Assembly (NCBI GenBank): GCA_016709145.1
Contig: JADJEK010000001.1
Location: 310,001 to 374,000 of the forward strand
Length of the DNA stretch: 64,000 bases
Source of the DNA: Planctomycetota bacterium
Lineage (GTDB): Bacteria > Planctomycetota > B15-G4 > JADJEK01
Direction of reading: 5' to 3'
Shown here: in pieces, positions 45,135 through 55,800 of the stretch
How positions within the stretch are numbered: position 1 is the stretch's first letter
How the letters are laid out: every line of letters starts with the position of its first letter
Program-made: the position numbers and the translations under genes
Notes under the pieces: generated by a model
The model's input: the letters and a program-made list of their open reading frames with translations, nothing else
The model's database searches: none
Told to the model about the DNA's origin: nothing

Positions 45135-47012
45135 ATGAGCGCGGCTGTTCCTCCGAAGCGACTCGCGGCGTTGACGCTGGGTGCGCTCGGCATCGTCTAC
45201 GGCGACATCGGAACCAGCCCGCTCTACGCGATGCGCGAGTGCTTCGCGCCCGGCCACGGCCTCGATGCGTCGCACGACCACGTGCTCGGCATCCTGTCGT
45301 TGATCCTGTGGTCGCTGATCGTCGTGGTCTCGATCAAGTACCTCGCGCTCGTGCTGCGCGCGGACAACCACGGCGAAGGCGGCATCCTCGCGCTGCTGGC
45401 GCTGGCGCAAGACACCATCGCGAAGCGCCGCAAGCTCGCGCTCGCCGCGGCGATGGTCGGCCTGTTCGGCGCGGCTCTGCTCTACGGCGACGGCGTGCTC
45501 ACGCCGGCGATCTCGGTGTTGTCCGCGGTCGAGGGACTCGAGGTCGCGGCGCCGGCGTTGCACGAGATCGTGCTGCCGATCACGGTCGCCATCTTGATCG
45601 CGTTGTTCCTGATCCAGAAGCGCGGCACGAGCGGCATCGGCGCGTTCTTCGGACCGATCACGGCGGTGTGGTTCGTCACGCTCGCGGTGCTCGGAGTGCG
45701 CGGCATCGTGCGTGAGCCGGCCGTGTTCGCCGCGTTCGATCCGCGCGCGGCGGTCGCGTTCTTCTTCGAGGCGCCGGAGCGATCGTTCCGCGTCCTCGGC
45801 TCGGTGATCCTCGCGGTCACGGGGGCCGAGGCCTTGTACGCCGACCTCGGTCATTTCGGTCGCGGCCCGATCCGCATCGCCTGGTTCGCGCTGGTGCTAC
45901 CGAGCTTGGTTCTCAACTACCTCGGCCAGGGCGCGTTGATGCTGACCGATCCGAGCGCGGCCGAGAACCCGTTCTATCGACTCGCGCCGCCGTCGATGTT
46001 GCTGATGCTGACGGGGCTCGCCACGTGCGCGACGGTGATCGCTTCGCAAGCCGTGATCTCGGGCGCGTTCTCGCTGACGAGCCAGGCCATCCAACTCGGC
46101 TTCCTGCCGCGCATGCGCGTCGAACACACGTCCGCGCACGCGATCGGACAGGTCTACGTGCCGACCGTGAACACGCTCTTGCTGCTCGGCACGCTCGCGC
46201 TGGTGCTCGTGTTCAAGTCGTCCAGCGCACTCGCCGCGGCGTACGGCATCGCGGTGTCCGCGACGATGGTCGTGACGACGCTGCTGCTCGGCCTCGTGGC
46301 CGTGCATCGCTGGCATTGGCCGGTTTGGCTCGCGATTCCGTTGATCGGCGCGTTCCTGATCGTGGACGTCGGGTACCTCGCCGCGTGCGCGTTGAAGTTC
46401 GTCGAAGGCGGCTGGCTGCCCGTATTGCTCGGGATCGCGATGTGCGTGCTGATGGCGACGTGGCAACGCGGACGCAAGGTACTCGACGAGCGCATCCGCG
46501 AACGCCGCCTGCCGTTGCCGATCTTCCTCGCCGACGTGAAGAACTCGTCGTTGCCGCGCCGACCTGGAACCGGCGTGTTCCTGTCCGGCAATCCCGACGG
46601 CGTGCCGGTGTTCATGCTCCACCACTTGCTGCACAACGGCGTGCTGCACGAGCGGGTGCTGTTGATCTCGTTCCGCTCGGAGCCAGTGCCGCGCGTCGCC
46701 GAACGCGAGCGCGTGATGCTCGAAGACCTCGGCGGCGGCTTCTGGCGCGTGATCGCGCGCGTCGGCTTCTTCGAACGTCCGAGCCTGCCGGCGGTGTTCG
46801 CCGAACTCCGCCGGCAGGAGCTCGACGTCGACGTGATGACGAGCAGCTTCTACCTCGGGCGCGAATCGCTCGTGCGAGGCACCAACACGAAGCTGCGACT
46901 GTGGCAGTTCAACGTGTTCGACTTCCTGTCGCGCAACGCGCTGCGTGCGTCGATCTACTTCGACATCCCGGAGAACCGGGTCATCGAGATCGGCGTGCAG
47001 ATCAAGTTGTGA
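45135..47012 (+). CDS. kup: KUP/HAK/KT potassium uptake transporter (625 aa)
   Basis: The family start LTLGALGIVYGDIGTSPLYA lies at residues about 12-31. It is followed by VVSIKYLALVLRADNHGEGG, LLYGDGVLTPAISVLSAVEG, VTGAEALYADLGHFGRGPIR and the C-terminal cytoplasmic domain with PGTGVFLSGNPDGVPVFMLH. About twelve membrane spans lie before residue 470. Low-affinity proton-coupled K+ uptake is the established role. ATG 45135 aligns with family N-termini; the frame open to 44967 is not conserved. I saw no convincing c-di-AMP riboswitch in the 212 bases upstream. Confidence 0.95.
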   Translation: MSAAVPPKRLAALTLGALGIVYGDIGTSPLYAMRECFAPGHGLDASHDHVLGILSLILWSLIVVVSIKYLALVLRADNHGEGGILALLALAQDTIAKRRKLALAAAMVGLFGAALLYGDGVLTPAISVLSAVEGLEVAAPALHEIVLPITVAILIALFLIQKRGTSGIGAFFGPITAVWFVTLAVLGVRGIVREPAVFAAFDPRAAVAFFFEAPERSFRVLGSVILAVTGAEALYADLGHFGRGPIRIAWFALVLPSLVLNYLGQGALMLTDPSAAENPFYRLAPPSMLLMLTGLATCATVIASQAVISGAFSLTSQAIQLGFLPRMRVEHTSAHAIGQVYVPTVNTLLLLGTLALVLVFKSSSALAAAYGIAVSATMVVTTLLLGLVAVHRWHWPVWLAIPLIGAFLIVDVGYLAACALKFVEGGWLPVLLGIAMCVLMATWQRGRKVLDERIRERRLPLPIFLADVKNSSLPRRPGTGVFLSGNPDGVPVFMLHHLLHNGVLHERVLLISFRSEPVPRVAERERVMLEDLGGGFWRVIARVGFFERPSLPAVFAELRRQELDVDVMTSSFYLGRESLVRGTNTKLRLWQFNVFDFLSRNALRASIYFDIPENRVIEIGVQIKL

Positions 47013-47024
47013 CGGCGATCGCGC

Positions 47025-47417
47025 TCACTTCATGAACTCGAACGCGAGCGGGTACTTCCACGCCTCGCCGTTGTTCGCCTTGATCGCCGCGACGACCGGG
47101 AACGCCAGCGAGATCAAGCCGAGCACCCACAGGCCCGGGATCCCGATGATCGCGCCGATCACCGTGAAGATCAGGACCATGCAGGCCACGGCGAAGATGA
47201 ACGCGGTGATCATCCAGTTCACGGCGTTCTTGCCGTGACGATCGATCCCGGGGAACTCGGCCTTCTTCATCTGCCAGATGACGATCGGGATGATGTACCC
47301 GCCGAGCGGGATAAGAGCCCCGGCGAGCATCGAGAGGTGGAGGATCAACCCCCACGTCCGAGCCTGACCCTCGGGCAACGCGCCGTCGGGCTGGGTTTGA
47401 TCGAACATGTCACTCAT
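47025..47417 (-). CDS. DUF4870 membrane protein (130 aa)
   Basis: The layout WGLILHLSMLAGALIPLGGY, IIPIVIWQMKKAEFPGIDRH, GKNAVNWMITAFIFAVACMV, IIGIPGLWVLGLISLAFPVV, then KANNGEAWKYPLAFEF matches DUF4870/Tic20-like small membrane proteins with three to four spans. Function is unknown for the family. ATG 47417 has GGGAGA 8 bases upstream. It converges with kup, separated by 12 bases. Confidence 0.88.
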   Translation of the reverse strand: MSDMFDQTQPDGALPEGQARTWGLILHLSMLAGALIPLGGYIIPIVIWQMKKAEFPGIDRHGKNAVNWMITAFIFAVACMVLIFTVIGAIIGIPGLWVLGLISLAFPVVAAIKANNGEAWKYPLAFEFMK

Positions 47418-47602
47418 GAACAAGTCTCCCGAAGTTCGTGCGGAGTGCGATCGATCCCTGCTTCATCCGCGAGCAACGTAGCGAGTCACGCGCAACCTGG
47501 GACGATTCGCGTCGGCGGACGCGTGAGCTTTTCGTTACTGCGTCGCACGACGAGCGTAATCCCCGATCTCCGCGAAGGGACGAGGTGTGAAGGAGACCCC
47601 GA

Positions 47603-48259
47603 ATGCGCGCGAGTGCGCTCCTGCTCCTGGTCTTCGGCTCCGGCTGCGCGATCTGGCCCACCGACCGCGAAGCGTGGCGCGTCGAGGTGCCGACGGCGCG
47701 GACGATCGCGTTCAGCGAGTGCGGTCGGTTCGCGATGTTCCAGGACGCCGAGGGCTACGTCGCGGCGATCACGCGAATCGAGACCGGGGAGACACTGCGC
47801 CCCTGCGAACGCTCATCGCCCGAGCTGACGCCGTGGCCGAGGCTCCAGCAGGTCTTCGGCTGGACGTCGATCGCGAACGCGCCGACGAAGCTGCGGGCGG
47901 ACGAACAGAAGCACCTCGATTGGGTCGCGGCTCACTTCACCGAGCACGACCTGACGAAGCGGCACACGCTCGCGAGCGAGTCCACCATCGAGGGGTTGGA
48001 CCGTGAGGCTCGCAGGTATGCGAGGTTCCAGGAGCGCGTCGCGGAGTTGTCGTACGAGGACGTTCCGGTGGTCCTCGAGTTGGTGGTGACCCTGCACGAG
48101 GTCACTCTCGGCGTGCGAGGCGCCGACGACCAGGAACCGAAAGTGCGCTGGCGAGCGCCGATCGTCGAGCACGATCTGCGAAAGCCTGTCTCGACGCCAC
48201 TGCCAGGAACGCGATCCGTGATCACGCTCGAAGAGGGCTGGGTGGTTCAACGCGAGTGA
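47603..48259 (+). CDS. hypothetical lipoprotein (218 aa)
   Basis: GAAGGAGA lies upstream of ATG 47603. The N-terminus ASALLLLVFGSGCAIWP is a lipoprotein signal with Cys at about 15. The rest is a mixed sequence (FSECGRFAMFQDAEGYVAAI, VFGWTSIANAPTKLRADEQK, ARFQERVAELSYEDVPVVLE) with no recognisable domain. It is followed within 50 bases by a GGGGACAGTCCCC repeat and then the terminator of the convergent groEL. Confidence 0.75.
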   Translation: MRASALLLLVFGSGCAIWPTDREAWRVEVPTARTIAFSECGRFAMFQDAEGYVAAITRIETGETLRPCERSSPELTPWPRLQQVFGWTSIANAPTKLRADEQKHLDWVAAHFTEHDLTKRHTLASESTIEGLDREARRYARFQERVAELSYEDVPVVLELVVTLHEVTLGVRGADDQEPKVRWRAPIVEHDLRKPVSTPLPGTRSVITLEEGWVVQRE

Positions 48260-48307
48260 TCTCAGGTGGGTCTCGTCGTCCCTCGCGGCGGAACGCGCAC
48301 GCATGAC

Positions 48308-48338
48308 GGGGACAGTCCCCGATGCGGGGACAGTCCCC
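48308..48338. repeat. double GGGGACAGTCCCC palindromic motif
   Basis: GGGGACAGTCCCC occurs twice, at 48308-48320 and 48326-48338, separated by GATGC. Related CTGTCCCC/GGGGACAG boxes occur in both copies of the composite repeat at 19.4 and 52.6 kb. Each lies downstream of a gene's 3' end. This is a small member of the same repeat family or an independent palindrome with a similar core. Confidence 0.6.
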
Positions 48339-48373
48339 CGGACCCGCGTCCCTCGTCGTCCCATTCAACGAAA

Positions 48374-48407
48374 GAAGCGGCGAGCCGCTCTCGCGGCTCG
48401 CCGCTTC
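48374..48407 (-). terminator. groEL terminator hairpin
   Basis: GAAGCGGCGAGCCGC (48374-48388) pairs perfectly with its complement at 48393-48407 around a 4-base loop, 20 bases beyond the groEL stop. On the - strand the stem is followed by TTTCGTT. It would end the groESL transcript and, read the other way, the lipoprotein transcript. Confidence 0.75.
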
Positions 48408-48427
48408 GTCCTCGATCGATCAGGCTC

Positions 48428-50050
<1,623 letters not shown>

Positions 50051-50104
50051 GGATGTGTCCTGTCTTCGTGTCTGTCAGGTGTGAGGGGAAAGGAAGCGCG
50101 CGCT

Positions 50105-50425
50105 TCAGCTTTCGATGACCGCGTAGACGTCCGACTCCTGGAGCACCTTGTACTCCTGGCCGTCGATCGTCAGGTCGTGACCCGCGTACTTGGAGTAGAT
50201 GACCTTGTCGCCGACCTTGAGCTGGAACGTGGCGCGCGAGCCGTTGTCCAGCAGGCGACCCTCTCCCAGCGCAACGACCGAACCCTGCGCGGGCTTCTCG
50301 CGCGCGGTGTCGGGCAGGATGATCCCGCCCTTGGTCTTCTCCTCGGCCTCGGCCGGGCGGACCAGGATGTGGTCGTTCAGCGGCTTCACCGACGTGGTCG
50401 TGCTCTTCGAAGTCTTCGTAGCCAT
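50105..50425 (-). CDS. groES: co-chaperonin GroES
   Basis: The 10-kDa lid of the GroEL ring. VKPLNDHILVRPAEAEEKTK is followed by the mobile loop GGIILPDTAREKPAQGSVVA, VGDKVIYSKYAGHDLTIDGQ and YKVLQESDVYAVIES. ATG 50425 has AGAGGAGA about 8 bases upstream. The N-terminus carries about ten extra residues (ATKTSKSTTTS) relative to the shortest GroES proteins. I found no CIRCE inverted repeat between 50426 and 50504. Confidence 0.98.
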   Translation of the reverse strand: MATKTSKSTTTSVKPLNDHILVRPAEAEEKTKGGIILPDTAREKPAQGSVVALGEGRLLDNGSRATFQLKVGDKVIYSKYAGHDLTIDGQEYKVLQESDVYAVIES

Positions 50426-50504
50426 CGCGATCGATCTCCTCTTTCTGCTCCGTTGGATTCCAATGCCAGAGTTCAAAACCGAAGGGTCGCCCCTCCGCCG
50501 AGCG

Positions 50505-50906
50505 TCAACGCGCGCGGCGGAAGTGCTGTTCGAGTAGGCGTTGCACGGTGAACCGCAGCAAGTCGGGCGCGACCGGCTTGTGCAGGAGCGAGAACGCTCC
50601 GGCCGCCAGTGCTTCCATCTGCCGCGCGCGCGAGTCGTCCCCCGTGATGAAGATGCTCGGCGGCGGCGTGCCGACCATGCGGTGGAGCGTGCGCAGCACG
50701 TCGAAGCCGGACATGCCCGGCATGTCGACGTCCATGATGGAAAACGACACGTGCTCCTTCTGCGCGATCTCGAGAGCCGCCAGTCCGGACGCCGCTTCGA
50801 ACGTCACGAATCCATCGCGACGCAAGAATTCGCAGAGCGCGGCACGGACGAGGGTGTCGTCGTCCGCGACCAGGATGCGAATGGCGTTTACGGGCTTGCC
50901 TTTCAT
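50505..50906 (-). CDS. stand-alone response-regulator receiver protein (133 aa)
   Basis: A single REC domain: IRILVADDDTLVRAALCEFL, the phospho-acceptor Asp in SFSIMDVDMPGMSGFDVLRT, the Thr switch in SIFITGDDS, and the conserved Lys-Pro in LLHKPVAPDLL. No DNA-binding output domain follows. The SFSIMDVDMPG form is a little unusual, but the acidic pocket (DDD) is intact. ATG 50906 gives the normal length. It lies 79 bases upstream of groES on the same strand. No histidine kinase gene is nearby, so its partner is unknown. Confidence 0.88.
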   Translation of the reverse strand: MKGKPVNAIRILVADDDTLVRAALCEFLRRDGFVTFEAASGLAALEIAQKEHVSFSIMDVDMPGMSGFDVLRTLHRMVGTPPPSIFITGDDSRARQMEALAAGAFSLLHKPVAPDLLRFTVQRLLEQHFRRAR

Positions 50907-51087
50907 GGCGGCCGTCGGGTGGACTGGGGTTCTCGAAAGCCTCGACACGGGATCGGGGCGTGCCGCCGGGGCTATCAAACGGAGTGCCAGACGCAGAACT
51001 TGGCAGTCGTTCATTGCTCACGCCGGAATCGGTACTTAAGTTGCCGGGTTTCCGACCCCTAGCCGTCCGATCCACTCCTTTTGTCGC

Positions 51088-51819
51088 ATGCGCCCCCCAT
51101 CCACTCGATCCACAGTGACAACTTGTCGTGTAGCCGCGCGGGTCGAACGCCTGCGGCGAGCGCGGCTTTACCTCGTCATTTCGGGCTTGGCGGACGACGA
51201 CGGCAGGCCCGACGGAGCCATGGCTCCCTCGGCCCTGCTGCGAGCGTTCGACGCCGGCGTCGACGCCGTCCAGCTCCGCATGAAGGGCGTTCCGACGCAA
51301 AAGATTGCGGAACAGGCACTTCGGCTTCGCGCCCTGTTGCGCGCGCGGCCGACGCTGATCTTCGTGAACGATGACTTCGAGGCGGCCATCGCCGGCCGCG
51401 CGGACGGCGTCCACCTGGGGCAGGAAGACGCCCCGGTCGAACGCGTGCGGCAGAAGGTCGGACCTGACCTCCTGATCGGCCTGTCGACCCACGGCTTGAA
51501 GCAAGCCCAAGCGGCTCGGGCGCGCGGTGCCGACTACATCGGCGTCGGCGCGATGTTCCCGACCACGACCAAGGGCGGTGCCAAGGTCGTCGGACCGGAA
51601 GTGCTGCCGCGCATCCTGCGCTCCGCGCGCATGCCGGTGTTCCCGATCGGCGGCATCGACGTGCACAACGTCGAGCGCATCGTGGCCCAGGGCGCTGGCC
51701 GAGCCGCCATCGCGCGCGCGATCGTTCGCGCCGAAGATCCGGCCAAGGCCGCGCGCGTGTTGCGCTTCGTGCTCGAGCGTGCGCCGCTCGTCGATGCGAT
51801 GACCGGCAGCGGCGACTGA
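51088..51819 (+). CDS. thiE: thiamine-phosphate synthase
   Basis: A TIM-barrel enzyme that joins hydroxymethylpyrimidine diphosphate and thiazole phosphate. Motifs in order are LYLVIS (27-32), VQLRMKG (61-67), FVNDDFEAAIAGRADGVHLG (92-111), IGLSTHG (130-136), DYIGVGAMFPTTTKGG (149-164) and PIGGI (186-190). The N-terminal 25 residues are extra, and a later start is possible because no strong SD precedes 51088. No TPP riboswitch box is evident upstream. The methyltransferase gene follows after 13 bases. Confidence 0.9.
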   Translation: MRPPSTRSTVTTCRVAARVERLRRARLYLVISGLADDDGRPDGAMAPSALLRAFDAGVDAVQLRMKGVPTQKIAEQALRLRALLRARPTLIFVNDDFEAAIAGRADGVHLGQEDAPVERVRQKVGPDLLIGLSTHGLKQAQAARARGADYIGVGAMFPTTTKGGAKVVGPEVLPRILRSARMPVFPIGGIDVHNVERIVAQGAGRAAIARAIVRAEDPAKAARVLRFVLERAPLVDAMTGSGD

Positions 51820-51832
51820 GGCGGCGCCCCGA

Positions 51833-52504
51833 GTGCCCGACGAGGTCCTCGAAATCCCCATCGGTGGTGAACGCATCCTGATCGAGGTCCTCGACCAGGA
51901 CAAACTCATCGACCGCCTCATCGAAGAGGACGGCGGGTTCGATCGCCGCAACCCGTACTACGGCCAACTCTGGCCGTCCGCGCGCGTGCTCGGCGAGACG
52001 ATCGCGAAGCTGCAAGACCTCACCGATAAGCGCCTGCTCGACATCGGGTGCGGTGCCGGCTTGCTCGGCATCGTCGCCGCGAAGAAGGGTGCGCGCGTGA
52101 CGTTCGCGGACGTCATGGAAGAGTCGCTGGAGCTCGCACGCAACAACGCACGCAGGAACGGCGTGAAGGCGCAGACCTGGCGCTTCGATCTCGCCGAACC
52201 CGGCCTCCCGCAGAGCGACGACGAACGGTTCGACGTGATCGTGTCGAGCGACGTGCTCTACGAGCCGTGGATGGCCGAAGCGATCGCGAAGACGGTCGTC
52301 ACTTGGTTGCGCCCCGACGGAGTCGCGATCGTCACGGATCCGATGCGCCCGTCCGGCGATCGCATGAAGAAGATCGCGCGCGCCGCGGGCTTGCAGGTCG
52401 ACGAGTTCGAAGACCTCGTCGAGGACGAGGGCAAGATCCACGTGGTGCGGCAGTTCACCATGAGGCGCGCGGAGCGCGGGCCTACGGAGGCTCCGCCTCC
52501 GTAG
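51833..52504 (+). CDS. SAM-dependent methyltransferase, METTL/Methyltransf_16-like (223 aa)
   Basis: GTG 51833 begins a protein with DRRNPYYGQLWPSARVLGET, the SAM motif I RLLDIGCGAGLLGIVAAKKG, motif II FADVMEESLELARNNARRNG, and FDVIVSSDVLYEPWMAEAIA, the pattern of small protein-lysine methyltransferases such as ETF-beta methyltransferase relatives. The substrate is not determinable. The last nine residues (RGPTEAPPP) and the stop codon are encoded by the first hairpin of the composite repeat, so the native C-terminus seems to have been overwritten. Confidence 0.85.
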   Translation: MPDEVLEIPIGGERILIEVLDQDKLIDRLIEEDGGFDRRNPYYGQLWPSARVLGETIAKLQDLTDKRLLDIGCGAGLLGIVAAKKGARVTFADVMEESLELARNNARRNGVKAQTWRFDLAEPGLPQSDDERFDVIVSSDVLYEPWMAEAIAKTVVTWLRPDGVAIVTDPMRPSGDRMKKIARAAGLQVDEFEDLVEDEGKIHVVRQFTMRRAERGPTEAPPP

Positions 52505-52762
52505 GCCAGGGCGGGGCCGAAGGCCCCGGGCCCCATCGAGCGGTGGCGATTGAAGAAGTGCCGAAGGACGGGGACGGAGGCGGGTCTGTCCCCGATCTGT
52601 CCCCCGGTGCCGTTCTTGTCCGGCTGGCCGGACGAGATTGCCGGCGGCTATCTCGTCCGGGTCGTTCCACCGCTTCGCCCTTGCACTCGTTGCCCCCAGG
52701 TCCCGCGCCGCCGACCCCGTTTTCCAGAGTCCCGTTCACGCTCACGTCTTCCGACCCGCTCG
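52480..52762 (+). repeat. composite intergenic repeat, copy 2
   Basis: It begins with a 12-bp-stem hairpin (52480-52506, stem GCCTACGGAGGC, loop TCC) and GGGGCC-GAA-GGCCCC (52513-52527). GGTGGCGATTGAAG, GGGGACGGAGGCGGGTCTGT and CTGTCCCC boxes follow, and the outer TTTTCCAGAGTCCCGTTCAC...CGACCCGCTCG end at 52762. All parts recur at 19361-20007 in the opposite orientation. The 318 bases from 52505 to 52821 contain no gene I support. Confidence 0.85.
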
Positions 52763-52821
52763 ATCAACTCGCGCAAGCTCTCGCATCTCTCGAGTCGAAC
52801 GCTGCGCGGCTACGCACCCTC

Positions 52822-55800
52822 TCACTCCGAAACCACGAACACCGCCCAGTCGTTGACTCGGATCCGCTTCGCCTCGCGCTGCGCGGCCAGCACCCTCAGC
52901 TTCGCCGCTCGCGCCGCTTCGGCGACCGGCATGTGTTGCGTCCATAGCGCTTCGTAGAACGCGTCGATCCACGCGCACGCTGCGGTGTCGTCGAGGTCCC
53001 ACAGCGTCGACACGACCGCGGCGGCGCCGGCGAGGTGGAACGCTCGCTGAAGGCTCGCGATCGACTCACCGCCGAGCGTGCTTCCGCGCGCGCTGCCACA
53101 CGCCGACAGCACGACGAGCTCGCAGTCCGCAAGCGGCAGCCACGCCGCTTCGGCCGCCGTGAGTAGCCCCTGCGCCGGGTGCTCGGGAGGAGCATCGTTC
53201 GCTTCCGCGAGCACGAGTCCGGTCAACAGGCCGGGCAACAAGTCGACCGCCGCGTTCGGTTCGGCGCGCGCGCGGATCGTGCCGTCCGCGATCGACTGCT
53301 CCCAGATCGCGGCCAACCCCGACGGTCGCGCGAACGCGTGCGTCGCGAAATGAACGACGCGCACTCCGTCGAGGTGCGACTGCAGCGCATGCTTCGTCGC
53401 CTCGGCGCCGACCAACGTGCGCAACGCTGACTCCTCGCACCCTGACCCGACGAGTCGCGCCCGCATGAGTTCGAGCTCGCGCGCCGTGCCCGGCAAGGGC
53501 GCGAACCCCGATGGGCGACCGGCTCGCGCCGTGCCCGCGGGTCGGTCCGCGTCGTACGTGACGTCGCCGACGGCGAGGACTCCGTCCTGCTGTGGCGGCC
53601 TCTGCGGCTTCGCCTCCACGAGGCGCGACGCCGTCGGCAACAGAGTGACCGTCGTCCGCTCCACCACGTATTCGCCCGGCGACAGCTCGAGCGCATCCCA
53701 CGGCACGTCGACCAAGAAGTCGTCGGGCACGACGTACAGCCGCGTCGCGGACGCCAACGTGCTCCGCAACGGCCCGAGCAACGCTGCCTCGAGTTCGACC
53801 CACGCGCCATCGCGCGTATCGACGTCGTCGCGCAGCGCGATCGACGCGAGTACCGCGTCGAGGTGAGCCCGCAGCGCGGCAGCCGACCCGAGCTCGATGC
53901 GGCGCGGTGCAGTTTCGCCACGCTCGAGGACGAACGCGGTCACGACGGGTTCGACGTGGCGACCTCGCTTCGCAGGGCTGCCGGGACGCAGCGGTTGATA
54001 GTCCGCCCGAATCACGAAGTCGACGAGCGCCGCACCCGGCCCGAGCGCAGCACCGATCTCGCGAGCGGACACGGTTCTCGGCGCGGATGAGGCGGGAATC
54101 GCGCGCGCACTCTCCGCGGCGACGACGGCTTCGAGGGCCTTCGCCAACCGCCGATCCCGCGACCAAGGCTCGATGGTCTCGTCCTGCAACACCGCGTCGG
54201 CGAGTTCCGCATGCAGCGCGAGCATCGACGCCGCGTCCTCTTGCGCTCCACGCTCCGGCCCGCGCGACGCGAAGAACACCAGGTCCTTCCAACGCAACAC
54301 GGCCTCGTAAGCCTCGGTCTCGTGACCCGGCGTGAGTCCGCACCAGGTCAGGTACGCCGCCAAATGCCATCGCAGGCGGCGCAACTGCGCGAATCGATGT
54401 CCCTCGGAGCCCTGGCGCGACACGGTGTCGAGCGCTTCCGTCGCCAACTCGAACGCACGCCGGCCATGCGCGCGCGCATCGGCGACACGACCGAGATCGA
54501 CTTCGAGCAACGCGACGTTCTGCAAGCCACCCGCGTACTGCAGATCGATGCGATCCGGAGTCGCTTCCGCGATCGAAAGACCGCGCACGGCCAACGCCAT
54601 CGCGACTTCGAGATTCCCGAGCTCGTGCTCCGCGAGCGCGAGGTCGTTCATCGTCGCGAGCGTCGCGGGATGCGCCTCCCCGAGTTCAGCCACGTCGATC
54701 GTGAGCGCGCGGTCGTACACCTCACGCGCCTCGGGCGTCCGACCCTGGTCGCGCAACAGTCCGCCGAGCTGCACGAGCGCTGCGGCGACGTGCGCGTGCT
54801 GCGGCCCGAGAGCGGCTTCGCGCGCGGCGAGCGCCGCCTGCACGTGCCGCCTCGCACCGTCGAGATCGCCGAGCTCGCGATCGATCTCCGCGGCGATCAG
54901 GTGGTCGGACGCGACCTCGGCGTGATCGAGGCCCAGCGTCGCGGTGTGGATCGCGAGCGCGCGCTCGATGAGTGGTTTGCCGCTGGCCGCCGAGCCGTTG
55001 CGTCGCAGCAACCCGGCCAGCGTCGCGAGATCGGATGCGAGCTCCGGATGCTCTGGACCGAGCACCTTCTCGCGAATCGCCACGCAGCGCTGGAACCAGA
55101 TGCGCGCACGCTCGGAGTCGCCGAGGACTTCGGCGATCAGCGCGCGATCGCGCAATGCTCCTGCAGCTTGCGTACTGTCCTCGCCGAGTCCGCGCTCGAA
55201 CACCGCATACGCGCGTTCGGCCAGCCGCTCGGCCTCGCGATAGTCCCCGAGTTGGTACAGCACGCCAGCGAGCTCACGCGCCGTGACCGCGACCGCGAGC
55301 GGATCCGGCTTCGCCGCGGCCTCGGTGAGCTCGAGCGCGCGTTCGAGCAGCGGCCGCGCCGCCGCCGGATCGCCGCCGCCGTACAAGGTCGACGCGAGGT
55401 TGTGCATCGCGTCGATCGTGCGCGTGTCGCGCTCGCCGAGTAGGCGCGTGCGCAGCTCCAGGATGCGCCGAAACGTCGATTCCGCGGCCTGGTACTCGCC
55501 CGACTTCGCATCGACCTGACCGAGCAACTCCAGTACGGCGAGCGTGTCGAGATGCTCCGGGCCGACTCCGGCGGCGAGCAGGTCGACGGCGCGTTGCAGT
55601 CGCTCCCGCGCATCGACGAACTTCCCTTCGAGCAGGTCCAACTGCGCCCAGCGTTGCAGCGACGGCGCGATCCGCGAATCGTTCGCACCGAATTCCGCGA
55701 CCGCGAGCCGCAGGACCTCCTCGAAACTCGCGCGCGCGTCGGCGTACAGCCCCGCAGCCGTTTGCGACGCGGCGAGTTGATCGATGCAGAGGCGGACCTC

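Noticed and set aside
50426..50504. CIRCE element upstream of groES
   Set aside because: No TTAGCACTC-N9-GAGTGCTAA-like inverted repeat is present.
50907..51087. TPP riboswitch upstream of thiE
   Set aside because: The conserved CTGAGA and the second THI-box segments are not seen.
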